In this document: positions 1 through 11,434 of the stretch, piece after piece
Layout: every line of letters begins with the position of its first letter
Position numbering within the stretch: the stretch's first letter is position 1
Assembly: GCA_037501455.1 (NCBI GenBank)
Contig: CM074858.1
Coordinates: forward strand, 47,179,001-47,243,000
Reading direction: 5' to 3'
Origin: Lantana camara
Taxonomy: Eukaryota > Streptophyta > Magnoliopsida > Lamiales > Verbenaceae
Length of the DNA: 64,000 bases
The notes under the pieces: generated by a model
Seen by the model: the letters and a program-made list of their open reading frames with translations, nothing else
Database searches by the model: none
What the model was told of the DNA's origin: nothing
Translations under genes and position numbers: made by a program

Positions 1-1381
1 CCCCTTAAGAAAATAGAAATTTCTAATTCTTTAAATTTGTTCCGTCCTTTCCCACTTGCAAGCTTCTCTGCTGGTTCAAATCCTGTAACCTTTTCCTCGT
101 CCCACTTGCTGTTAATCAAGATTTTGATTAATGATTCTTTTATAATCCTTTCTGTTAATGGCATGCTCAACATGAAGCTCACCAATTGTCACCCTTTTAA
201 TCTGATACTAAAATTTTCCAACATCCTACAATCACCTAATGCTTTCCAGAGAGTCGACATTTACAAGATTAACACCATAATCTGAAACAAGAAAAGTTTA
301 TTCTCTTACTCCCATTGCATCTCCGAAATACTGATTAATTTCTGAAGGTCGAAGAACCCGCTGAACATTTATCTGGTTGAATTTATCAACATTTTCCAGT
401 TCCCCAAAATTTTTCCAAATACCTATATCATACCTGCTCTTACTAAATCTTGGACGAATAATTCTCACAAACATTTCTAAACTTCAAGCAAAATCGAATG
501 ATCCGGTTACAAACATGATACCCGATGATTCAGAGATCTCTTCTTTAAATTCAAGTTGGTAGGAATAGAGGAAAGAATTGTACGGAGCATAGGAAGAGCC
601 TTCAACAATAAACACTAAACAATGCATGATGGTTAAAGTGTCGATGCACATAATATACCTACCAACAATTTAAAATGCAACACGTTGGAACAATTATATT
701 AACCTAAAGATATACTTATAAGTAAAGCAATTTAAATACTTTAGCTAAATTAAGCATATATTTAATGCATCAAGTAGGTAATCTCAATGACATCTATAAA
801 ATATTTATAAATGAGGAACAATTTAATTAACAATTATGATGCACGTGTTTATGAATGCATTGAAGAACCTGACACCGTAAAAATGTTAAGCTCAATTCCG
901 GTGTCCAATCCTTGTTGACCAAATTGCAAACTTAGTTCGAACGGTTGATCAGTCTCTTAAATTTTCAAAATCCTCCGGCCTTGATTAATACATTTCCAAA
1001 ACCTATCACTCACAGCTCATTTGAAACTAAATGCATATGGATAAGACGTGCTCATGTCACGTAGTTGTCACATACTTGATGTCGGTAACAAGAATTTAAT
1101 ATAAAATGCATCAAGTATTTCATCAATGTTTGAGATAAAATCAATCAATCAATTTAAAATCAATCTATTGACATTTAATAGCACAAATCAATGCTATATA
1201 CAAATAGTCGCATAATCTAATTGATTCCAATAAATTCATGTAAATTCAAGTAGGTCAAGAAATTCAAATAATATGCAAGACTCTCAAATTATCAAGTATT
1301 TCCTATGCCGTACGACCTAGACTTGACACGACACGACACTACAACCTCGGTTTTGCAACCGGGCTCTGATACCACCTTAGA
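1..1381 (-). mobile_element. Internal region of Tekay-like element I, no recognisable coding
   Basis: This stretch lies just downstream, in element direction, of the primer-binding site and LTR I, so it is the 5' internal part of a minus-strand element that leaves the window on the left. I find no minus-strand frame with gag, zinc-knuckle or polymerase motifs. Bases about 600-900 and 1000-1080 resemble about 6800-7010 and 8400-8470 in element II, so the two share one internal sequence type. It may be a large non-autonomous derivative or simply decayed. Confidence 0.6.
1363..1374 (-). other. Primer-binding site of element I (initiator tRNA-Met type)
   Basis: On the minus strand this reads TGGTATCAGAGC, the common plant retrotransposon site complementary to the 3' end of initiator tRNA-Met. 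It lies 7 bases inside the LTR edge at 1382 and fixes the element's orientation. Confidence 0.85.
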
Positions 1382-2841
1382 TGTAGCACCCCTATACGTG
1401 GGGATGCCACACCCCCGCACTATAGGTCGATCCGCATACGAAATGGGTAATCCGTACATGAACTAACCTACAGCGAACGGGTGACAAAGCCATAAAATGA
1501 TAAGCTAGGCGGGATTAACTCATACATGCGACGTAATTAAGCGGAAGCATAATTCTTTCAATATCAATTACCAACACCAAGTGAACTATATTCTAACTTT
1601 GCATATCAATACATTATCGTCTCTAAATATAAAACAATAACATTAATCAAAACTTTGTAAGTAACAACAAATAACTAAATACACGGACCGTGTTTGACTC
1701 GACTACATGAACAGGACTCGACTTCACTCCCGCCTAGCGTGCACCTGCAATAACCTGAAAGGTGGAGGCGTCAGTCTGTGAAGACCGAGTGAGGGGTTTA
1801 AATACATATTAGCACAGATAACATGCAAGTTATATTCTCGGGTAAAGATTTATAAAAGATAAATATATGAGTTCAATAATAATATAGCTTCGCCCGAGAA
1901 TACAACTATCAAAATTAAACACTTGTTCATTTTCATGCAATCAATACATGGCCCGGGCGAGTGAGGGCGGACTCCAACCGTACTCCAAATGTAAATAAAA
2001 CATGCTTGCTTGATTATTAATCAATAAGTGATCATGCAATTCAATTATCATGTAATTGTGCGATAGTGTAATCAAGTAACACGTTCAAAGAATGAAAATC
2101 ATGCAATAACCCGAGGACAATCCGTGGTGCTGGACCCATCCCTAGTCTCCTTCTCCCTCCAATGATGGGAAGGTAGCTAGCCTTCACCATCCACGACGTG
2201 TTGAGCAGAGGGTACATGAATCCCTAAGCCCGGAACTCCTTCCTCCACTAATCTCCTAGTGGATTCAGGGGTCATCCCAAATGTGGTGAGGATAGTGCCA
2301 GAGTTACCTGTCAGCCCTTGCTTTCCCGGTTGGCTCTAGTCACTACCCTCGGGCCCAAAGTGAACGGTCATGCTACTCGCCTAAAACATGCACGAAACAT
2401 GGCTTGCTTGCTTTTCATGAACATGACTTGAAATGATAAGTGATTTCATGAAATCTATAGGTATATATACCTTTTTGGCCGAAAGATCACATAAGGGGTA
2501 TACCGGTTCTATATAACTAACAATTAAACCTCACCTGACAGGACACAACGACTCGTGGATGCGTGAACGTGCTCATGATCAACAATCTCCGCCTTGGAGA
2601 ATAACTGAATAAGAAACGGGACAATGTACGTGCATGAGACCACAATTCAAGAATATTACTCCATATAAGACGCACGGCGTGATCAAGTATGAGAGATCAT
2701 GCAATAAACAATGTAGCATGCAAATATCATGTTTTGGCATGTAATCATTCATATAATAAAAATTTGGGGTCAAATATATCATTAGAATTGAATCTCAAAT
2801 CTTCATTTTTATGCAGAAAGTTTCTGCACCTCCAGAGGCCT

Positions 2842-3047
2842 GGGAACGGCCGTTTCAGCCCTCAGTTCAAAATGGGAAGGGTCGTTCCCAGTTCCCCAAA
2901 ACTGCACCCCGAAGATGGGAACAGCCGTTCCGGCTTGTAAGCAAAAATGGGAACGGTCATTCCCGTCCTCGGCGCCATGCACATCATTCAAAATATGGGA
3001 ATGGTCGTTCCCCAATTACAAAGGGAACGGGAATGGCCGTTCCCGTT
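2842..3047. repeat. Palindrome cluster in LTR I, GGGAA...TTCCC words
   Basis: Six short inverted repeats lie in about 200 bp: 2842-2856, 2874-2889, 2917-2931, 2949-2964, 2997-3012 and 3026-3047. The arms are GGGAA(C) and (G)TTCCC around variable 4-6 base centres such as CGGCCG, GGGTCG, CGGTCA and TGGTCG. The last has 8-bp perfect arms, AACGGGAA and TTCCCGTT. Function is unknown; clusters in the same LTR region of other elements use other words. Confidence 0.8.
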
Positions 3048-3821
3048 ACGTAGACAATACAGAAACAGGGGAAGAAGAACACACCCCCAACCTCAACAAA
3101 ACTCACATAAATCAATTCCAAACATTATTATTCATGAAGAGAAATATACTTGCATGCTTAAGATACCAAAAGACCCAATATAAACACTTATATCGCACCT
3201 TAATAATCATAATCATCAATTCAAGCTCATATCTCAACTTAACACATAACTCCATAGTTCTTAATATTTATGCATGAATTTCAAGCTTAAAGCTAAGAAT
3301 CATAATTCTAACATCATATAAGCAGGTTATTACATAGAAATCATAACCCTAGTTTCCTATCAAACTCTCAAGAAATCACATATAATTTCTCAACTCTACC
3401 TTTGAACAAATTAGAAGAAAAAGATGAAGTGGAGATGATGATTAAGCTCCCAAAGTTCATAATTTCCTGGAAAATTAGCTTGAAATGACTAAATCTCTCT
3501 CCCTTTTCTTGGAGGTTTTGGTTCGGTGGCAAGGAAGCAAATGTATGGTTTTGGCATGAAATGAAAAATGAAGCTTGTGGAAGAGATGCATATACCGATA
3601 TATTTTGGGGAAAAATGTAATATTTGTAATTAAATCCTTAAAGTTTGTAAGTCATGCAATCAAGTACAAAAGGTTTGGAAATGATCAATTAGGTCCCCTA
3701 ATGTTTTCATGCAATTTGGTCCTTTAATTTACATAAGTGATCGATTAACGGCATTAAACAATTAAATCACGTTCGGTAATTATTTCATGTAACAATTAAA
3801 TTCACTTTATCAAATTATTCT

Positions 3822-4135
3822 CAAGTTGGCAAGTATTTCATATAATTTCACCTAACATGTTGAAATACAATTTATAAAAATTAATATAACACGTATAACT
3901 TGAATAAACGAAAATAATAAAATAAATCCTAACGCTTGAAACTCACACGTGTCGAGCATACCTGACTGTCTGAAAATCCAAGTTGGCAAGTATTTCATAT
4001 AATTTCACGTAACATGTTGAAATACAATTTATAAAAATTAATATAACACGTATAACTTGAATAAACGAAAATAATAAAATAAATCCTAACGCTCGAAACT
4101 CACACGTGTCGAGCGTACCTGACTGTCTGAAAATC
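3822..4135. repeat. 157-bp tandem duplication at the 5' end of LTR I
   Basis: Bases 3822-3978 are followed directly by a nearly identical copy at 3979-4135. Both start CAAGTTGGCAAG and end CTGAAAATC, and they differ at only a few positions. The terminal GGGGCATTACA occurs once, after the second copy. In element direction this duplicates the start of U3. Confidence 0.88.
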
Positions 4136-4146
4136 GGGGCATTACA

Positions 4147-5997
4147 TTTCTGGTTTGTAGTATGCATTAGTGGAGATGATTTGGGATGTTTTTCTTGCTT
4201 AATTTTGTGGTTTATTTGCACCATTTCATGTCTTGTTGTTGATGCTTGGGTTTGGAAGGAGTTTTCATGGAGTTTGCAAGCCCTATTTTCGAATTTTAGC
4301 CTCTGGCCCAAATCTACCGAGGTGGATTTTTGCTTTGAAAATAGTCTACCGGGGTGGATTTGAGGCAGAGAGCTGACTGCCTTGAGTCCATGAGGGTGGA
4401 TTCCTCCTTTGAAACAAATCCACCGGGGTGGATTTAGGGCAGCGGCTCCTTTTTGCCTCCGAACTTTGTTTTCTTGTTTTATTCGCTTGTTTGCTTCTCT
4501 CCCACCCCTAATATGATCCCTAAGCTTTGCTAACATGTATTATTATGTGTTAATTTGATTATACTAGATTTTTGAATTTATTTGATATGATTTGAACGAG
4601 TTATGATTCGATATGTATTAAGTAATACGTTTATGCATTTCATATGCATACATTGCATTCATGAGCATTGTTGGGCGTCTAATTGGTTCATATTTGAGTC
4701 TAAGTCTCGGGTCTTCTATCCTTTTATTTCAGAGCCTCTTCCGGAAGCCCATGAACCCGAAGTTTAGGCGGTTGTCGCTTCTTTTGACCCGGTTTGTACT
4801 CTTTTGCTACAAGGTGAGGTTTAGGATTTTTATCTTCTAGTTAAGCGACCTATGGCCTAATATGTGTTGATTTCTCATCCCGTATGTGACTATATATCTT
4901 ATATATAGTTAAATATGTGTGTTTAAGTTATGTTTTTGATCTTATGAATAAGCTTCAAGTTTACAAAATCGGTGTAAGTACGAGCATATGTAAGCTTATG
5001 ATTTGAATCCTTTTATTCGTTTATGTTATCTATGAGCGAGGTAAGCCCTGAAATATGGGAATTGGTATTGGTAAGGTATCTTGGGCCCCGAGAATTATGG
5101 GTAAGGACGCCCGGGACGGCAAGGGTCATCGGGTTAAGCCTGTGCATGATTCCCATTCGTAGTATTACGCGTAATTCTTGGAGGTTGATGAGGCGTGATG
5201 CTCCGAGTACATTGTGGGTTAGCTACCCCTTGTACATAAGTAAGTAGGTGGAGAGGGTTTGATTCCCGAAACACCAAGGTTGTTGGGGTTGGATTTGATT
5301 TATGATTTATGTTTTATGTTATGTTACGAGGAGTAAATGGGAAGTTCGTTCTCGCCGGACATGTTTATACTTTGTTCGATGGTTGGTGAATCGGGTTAAG
5401 ATTTCTTTACATATTATATGTTATGCTTTTGAAAATGTTTTGGTATGAAAAAGCTTAACTCGGTTCATGGTCATCACCATTGTTAATTGCTATACTTTAT
5501 ATGTATTTAGGTGTGGGTGTGCGTTTAACCCCCCTCACTTAGTCGAGTTGTGACTGACCCTCCCTTTTCCCTACCCAGTTGCAGGTTGTTCCGAGCTAGG
5601 CGGGGAAGTGCTTCGAGTCTTGTTGTACTTTCGAGTCTAGGTCGAGTTTCATACATACTTTCCTGCTTTTGGGTATTCTTATTATGCATTTGATATTTGG
5701 ATTGTATATTATGGAGATTTATGAATACTTGTCAGATATACTCGATCTTTTTGGGCGTGAAGCCATGTAATTATGATAATGTTCATTGTATGATGAGCTC
5801 TTTTGATCCTGTTTGTTGCTTCCACATATTTGTATGTTATTTTGCGCGCTCTGTTCCGGTTTTAGCCCCGCTTAGCCTAGTGTGTGAGTGTAGGTCCCCG
5901 TTCGCTTGGACTTGGGCTCATGTATGGAAGGCCATTTTATATGTGGGTTCGGGTTTAGGTGAGGAGGATGTGGTGGCCCATCGCTCCGGGCGTCACA
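4147..5997 (+). repeat. LTR V, 5'-truncated Tekay-like LTR in opposite orientation
   Basis: Reverse-complemented, this matches the LTR group: it starts TGTGACGCCC, followed by a block similar to the CCACATCC and GCGAACGGGGAC blocks of the other LTRs. An inverted pair is present at 5595-5606 and 5866-5877 with one mismatch. Its palindromes share arms with those of LTR IV. The element-5' end is missing because LTR I begins at 4146. No primer-binding site follows 5997, so this is a 3' LTR or solo LTR lying in element II. Confidence 0.72.
4310..4435. repeat. Palindrome cluster in LTR V, AAATCCACC words
   Basis: Four inverted repeats occur near 4310-4329, 4345-4360, 4384-4403 and 4416-4435. The last has perfect 9-bp arms, AAATCCACC and GGTGGATTT, around GG. 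The others have one or a few arm mismatches. The arms match those of the LTR IV cluster (AAATCC/GGATTT) while the centres differ. Confidence 0.75.
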
Positions 5998-8688
5998 TGT
6001 GGCACCACAACATTCTTGCAACCTTGAAAATTTTTAACTTGTATAGATCCCGAAAGAAGAACTAATGATGTTGATGCTACGACTAAAGTTACCATCAATT
6101 ATCCCTTACCTCGCCTCACCAAATTAATTCCTAAACATTCCTTGAACTTATATCTTCATTTCTTAAAATACCTACTTCTTCTGATATTACTCCCGAAGTT
6201 CCATTCACCTTGGTTTGAAACCGAAACGAGCACTAAATCTCCCAACATTTCTTGAATACTCATTTTCGGCTCTTGAAGCACTTACCCTTTCCAAAACTAT
6301 TCTCAAAATTTTCCTTCTGATCTTGAAAGTCACCAAGGATCAAGATCTTCCAATTTACCCTTTCGCCATTTTCGAGAACCCCGTTTTTGATAAGCCTTGC
6401 ATTTTATTGCTCCTATTAAAAGTAACCCACTTGAGCACAACCCCTAATTTTTCCAAGTCATCTCCCAATCGACTCTCCCCCTTAAGAATTTTCATTCTTA
6501 TTCGTTGAGTCCGTAATACTACCTCTTAAACTAAAGATTCCCGATTCCTTTATTTATTTATTTATTTCCATCCTTAGTTGAAACGATTCTAGTCAAGCTG
6601 CATATCCGGAGAGAGTGTTTCACATCTACCTTGAAGTAATTGGTAGCAGTACCAACCCACATCTTTCATTCCAACCCCTAACTATTTCCCAAAGCCTATC
6701 CGCTGCTCTTCCCCTTTTATCCACATTTTGCAATCCAATAGTTCCTTATCATGATTCGGTTATGTCACGGTTGAAGTAATGCTTGATAAGTAGAGTGGGA
6801 AAGTTCCTATCAATAAAACACTTAAAATGCATGTTGGGTTACGATGTCAATGCACATATCACCCTTATAAATAATTTAAAGATGCAACGTGTTGGAGCAA
6901 TTATATCAACTAAGGATACACACATAAATAAAAGAAGTTAAATAATTTAAAATAACGTATGATGTGCGTGCCATTAATGTGTTGAACATGTCACCGTAGT
7001 TGTATCCTTTAGCTTGGCACTTGTTCCTTGTTTGTTCTAGTACAAGCTTGTCTTGAATTTATTGACCATCTCTTGTTACCCACGGTCTTCCATTTCTTTA
7101 AATTTCTCTATCATCAACTTACACATCTCCATCACCCGAGATTGAAATTTCTTGAACCCGATTCCTTTCCAAGTACCGACCTCCAAGTGTTACCCGAACC
7201 TTTACCATAAATATTTCCTTGGTCAAAGTTTTCTTGTATCACTCGCACAACTTTATAAGCCGAAATTATGCTTCTTGAACTCAGATGCTTCTACACCCAT
7301 GAAGTTGAAACCTTAACTTATCTCGGAGAATTAAGCTCAACTTATTATCTTAGTCTTTACCAAAGTTGTTACTTTGATCAAAGCTTCCTCGGTTTATTCG
7401 TTATGAGTTCTAATAGTCGAATGAACTCACCCTCCAATTGCTCACACTTGGGCACCTAATTTCCCCTACAAGTTCTTGGCCTTTCTTTACCATTTCCATT
7501 TGTTGCTCCATATCTTCCAATTTAATCCCACAACACGACAATTCTGCTTGGATCTGGAGAATAGACTCACTCCGCCCGAATATAAAATCTTTAACATCTT
7601 GGCTTTCCTTAAACTTGATAACCATTATATTGATCAATTATCTTTACTCTTTTCCATCCGACTTCTTTCTACCTGAACTCCAAGATGTTTCAATTTTCCT
7701 CTTCTTCTTTCTCTTGCCCAAAATGGGCTTCAAGTAACTGGAATTAGATGACCCCATATTTTCTTCGCTTCTATCCCAAGTTAGGTGATCTTTGTTACTT
7801 AACAACCACGAACCTACTTTACCTTGAATCCCCTTAAGGGTCATCCAGTCCTTGCTAGTAGAAACCCCAAAATTAAGACATCTTCGAGATTTTCTTCGCT
7901 TTTCTCTTGAGTGAATGATTATATAGAATCCGGTTGAGAAAGCTTCATAGCACCGACATACTTGTTGATCTGGCAAGTCAAAATCATTACACACCCCAAT
8001 TTCCCATCTTATGGATACTTCACCATTGACACTAGAGTTTGCAAACTTTTCCTCCCACAACATGAGTGTAGTTCAACTAACCGAAGATCCTCAACTTGCC
8101 TACAATTCCGAACCTTGAATTATAATTACCCTCAAAGCTTCCTTCATTCTTCTTTGAATTGAATAAGTCTTCTAAACCCGGTTTATCAACCTCTTTTCCT
8201 AATGTAAGCCCCCACAATTGATTCTTCTATTTTGGACCTTATCATTCCAACCATAGCTTATTTAGGAAGAGATCCTAACTCTTGAAATTTTGTAGAAACC
8301 CTTGATGCATTCCTCCCAACTTTTAGGCTAAAGAAAGAAGCTTGAGGTAGACTAATGTTGTCACATAAATTGGCCGTAGTTTGGTATCATCTTCGTAACC
8401 TAGAAATCACAACTCATTTGAAAATAAATGCATGAGATTAGTGTATGCTCATGTACATAATTAACACCAAAATCATGGATTCGATGCATCAACCAACATG
8501 CAAATCAACAAAGTTTTGATAGAAGCACATTTAACAATATTTTCCATATCAAGTAACAATAACAATCCAAATGTTCAATACGGTACACATGTTGGCACGT
8601 TGTTCCTAAGCCATTCGACCTATACTTGACATGACACGACACTAGAACTCCGGTTTTGCAACCTAGAGCTCTGATACCACTTAAAGAT
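5998..8688 (-). mobile_element. Internal region of Tekay-like element II, no recognisable coding
   Basis: This runs leftward from the primer-binding site next to LTR II. Parts match the element I interior. The longest minus-strand frames (7410-7637 and 7644-8063) are short, basic and of unknown type, with no zinc knuckle, protease, reverse transcriptase or integrase motif. Either the interior never coded for polymerase, as in large non-autonomous derivatives, or it has decayed beyond recognition. The left part of element II is displaced by LTR V and element I. Confidence 0.55.
8668..8679 (-). other. Primer-binding site of element II
   Basis: The minus strand reads TGGTATCAGAGC, 9 bases inside the LTR edge at 8689. 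It is the initiator tRNA-Met type, as in elements I, III and IV. Confidence 0.85.
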
Positions 8689-10864
8689 GTAGCACCCGCG
8701 ACGAGAGCACCACATCCCCCGCACTATGAATTCGGTCCACATATGAAATGGCTAATCCATACATAAACTAAACTCACAGCGAATGGAAGACAATAAAAAG
8801 ACTATCCTAGCTAGGCGGAATCTAACCCTGTAACAATTCAATAATACCAGCGATGTGGAAGCAAGGCAATGGCATTTGCAATATCCTTGAGAAATAAATG
8901 CAATTCCATAGAAAAGTAAATACGGGTTCCACTAAATGATACGATATAGTGCAGTCAGTGCAATAGTGTAATCAAGCAGTGCAATCAGTCACGACAATAA
9001 TCCCTGGGTCACACCGTGGTGCCGGATTCTCCCAAGATCTCCTTTTCCCTCCATGATGGTTCAGGTAGCTAGCCCTCGCCATCCAGTCAGTGTGAGCATC
9101 AGGAACATGATTCTTATACCCGGAACTCCTTCCTCCACTAATCTCCTAGTGGATTCAAGGGTCATCCCAACAGTGTGGAACTGTGCAAGAGGTCACCGTC
9201 GGCTCGATACCTCCCCAGCTCGCTCAATACACAAGTCTCAGGGCCCTCAATCAATGTGCAGTACAGTATCTCGCCATAACAGGAACGGTCAGTGAGTAAC
9301 AATAACAATAAGTTCAGTTTCGATAAATGTTTACTCGATAACATGCTTTAAAATCAATATAACTATAAATATGTTTTTAGGCCAAAACCTGTTCATGCAG
9401 GGTTTAGGGTTTAATATGTAACTAGAACGAAAACACCCTCACCTGACAAGCGACGGAACAAGACAAGTGTGCAGAACAAATTTCACTCGATCGATGATCT
9501 CCGCCCTGGAGAAGAACTGAATAAGAAGGGAAATAATGTGTACTCGTGAGAGGAGACTCAATAATGATACCAATTACGACGCACGACACTGATGTGAAAT
9601 GGTATGAAATATATGAAACGATATACAAAATGATAAGCTAAGCCATGATCATGTTCTTATGTGCATTTAAGGGCAATTAAATCAATTAGCAGTTACATTC
9701 AATAAACGAGTTCAATTACATGAAATTATGCAAGTAAATCGATGTAATAACACTTAGGCAGGCAAAGGAAGTCGTGAAATAGCAATACACGAATAAAACA
9801 CATAAAAGCACTGAAACAGGGCCGGGAACGAGCTCTCTAGCTCTGGGAGCGGCCATGCTCAGCGGTCCCGCCCATGAGAATGCCCTTTCCGGTTCCACGC
9901 TCGTTCCCAGCTCTCCGAACTTCTCCCCGCGGCTCTGTAAAGAATTGGCTGGTATGACTCCTGGGAATGGCCGTTCCTAACTCCAGTACAACACGGGAAT
10001 GGTCGTTCCCGTCTAGTTCGTCCAAAAAGAAGCAGGAACAGCAACAATGGCGCCTGGAGCCCCATTCAAACACCAACACCACTCCAAACCACACCAAATT
10101 GCACGAAATTCATACCACGGACCAAATAAAACATGTAGGGCACATATTTACACATTAGAACCCGTAAAACGGCCTTGATCACATAGAACTCACACCTCGG
10201 ATACTATTCATCACCTTCCCAAATTAACACATAGACACAAATCTGAGGTACGAAAGTTATATCAAATTAAAGCACGTAACGAATCGAGCACAATTCTTAC
10301 CTTAGATCGTTGATCGGACGGTTAGATCTAGAAAACCCGAACTTGAGGTCTTGGTGCCAAAATGGGGAATTTCTCCCTTCTTCCTTGTTGTCCTGTTGTT
10401 GATCGATTAGGAGTGAGAAGAGAGGGATAAGGCTGGCCCTTTTCAAGGGCTGGTCAATCGGGTCAGTTGAAACGGATAGGGTCAAGCGATATCCGGTCCA
10501 CCCGGATCGGATTTTAAAACGGTTGGGCAATCAAATAGCTTTAGAAAAATAAAAGGTTAAGTATTTGAATCCGAATCACCAAAACGAACTCAATAATATG
10601 GCGGGAATTCGAATTCAAATCCGAATTCCCAGGCTCAAGGTAGCCACGAAGGCCTCAAACACCCTAATTAAAATTAGGTTCCTATCTTGCAATTATTGGA
10701 CAATTGAGTCCAAGTACAATTTAAATAAATTTCTAAAGCGCACATAATTAAATAAAATTACACATTGACACGTTTAACATGCAATGTCACATAAATCACA
10801 TAATTACTGAATGAAACTCTCTCGTGACGTCGTACCTGACTTGTCGGGAAAACGGGGCATTACA
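8689..10864 (-). repeat. LTR II (5' LTR of element II)
   Basis: The 2176-bp LTR starts TGTAGCACCC and ends GGGGCATTACA on the plus strand. It is shorter than its relatives. One arm of the conserved inverted pair (GCTAGGCGGAA, 8810-8820) is present, but I find no partner in the following 400 bp, which suggests an internal deletion. Its right edge abuts gag sequence of Tat-b, so element II inserted into that gag. Confidence 0.85.
9847..10012. repeat. Palindrome cluster in LTR II
   Basis: Three inverted repeats are seen: GAGCGGCCATGCTC (9847-9860), GGGAATGGCCGTTCC (9963-9977) and ACGGGAATGGTCGTTCCCGT (9993-10012, 7-bp perfect arms). Two share the GGGAA/TTCCC word of LTR I; the first uses GAGC/GCTC arms around the same type of GGCCAT centre. 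Confidence 0.78.
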
Positions 10865-11331
10865 AAGGGTGCCATCTGCTATGAGACAGAGGAGACCAGC
10901 AGGTCGTGATACCCCATTTTGCGATCCTCCAGGTCCCTCAGCCACCCTCCTAGTCTGCTGCTGTCTTGCAGCAAGGCTACTTCCTGGTATCTTCTAGGAG
11001 AGCAGGGTGTATAAGTTGACAGTCCTTCCGACGCTTCATCAGGTGGTTGGTAGTCCTCCTGGCTGTCTGTTCCAGCAAACAGGTACAATCTTCCCGGTAG
11101 GAAAATACTCCCAGGCGGGAAATCTCTTGCACCTGGAGGGACTAGCAGTTCTCTCCTTCCAATTTCATGATTTTCACTTTGCTGATTCCTCAAACTCCCC
11201 ATCAAACTTGATTTTGGGATTTCCTCGCTTTCCTCAGTCGAAGGCATAACTCCGACTACGTTTCCAGCATTGGTCAGGGCCGACGGATTTGCCAAAATTA
11301 CAGCGGTATTGGTTCCGGTGCTGGATGCCAT
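10865..11331 (-). pseudogene. Gag N-terminal fragment of Tat-b
   Basis: A minus-strand frame starts at an ATG at 11331, shortly after a Tat-type primer-binding site. It resembles the N-terminus of the Tat-a gag-pol: both begin MAS, share an NPSALT/NPSALAT-like stretch and have a PPGA(G/R) stretch further on. It is cut at 10865 by LTR II, so capsid and everything downstream are absent here. The divergence from Tat-a suggests a related but distinct subfamily. Confidence 0.7.
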
Positions 11332-11378
11332 TGAAACTTTTGAATAACTCACGCCTTTTGCTCGATTTAATCGCCTTT

Positions 11379-11394
11379 CCCACAGACGGCACCA
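11379..11394 (-). other. Primer-binding site of Tat-b
   Basis: The minus strand reads TGGTGCCGTCTGTGGG, two bases inside the LTR edge at 11397. It differs by one base from the Tat-a site, TGGCGCCGTCTGTGGG. Confidence 0.7.
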
Positions 11395-11396
11395 AA

Positions 11397-11434
11397 TGAT
11401 GCTTGTCGAAAATTCAACTAAGACCAAAATAATT
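11397..11434 (-). repeat. Tat-b LTR, primer-side piece
   Basis: The LTR begins TGATGCTTGTCGAAAATTC and is interrupted after 38 bp by solo LTR VI. The last five bases, TAATT, are the left copy of the target duplication. Confidence 0.75.

Larger units (their letters stand above)
1382..4146 (-). repeat. LTR I (5' LTR, Tekay-like Ty3/gypsy)
   Basis: The 2765-bp LTR starts TGTAGCACCC and ends GGGGCATTACA on the plus strand. In element direction it therefore begins TGTAATGCCCC, the end type shared by the Tekay-like LTRs here. It contains a perfect 11-bp inverted pair, GCTAGGCGGGA at 1504-1514 and TCCCGCCTAGC at 1728-1738. It also has a palindrome cluster at 2842-3047 and a 157-bp tandem duplication near its 5' end. 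A primer-binding site adjoins it on the left. It abuts LTR V at 4146/4147, so element I appears to have inserted into LTR V. Confidence 0.88.

Noticed and set aside
7410..8063. Minus frames in element II as a captured host gene
   Set aside because: Short, no known domain, and not conserved in a way I can see in element I; too weak to call.
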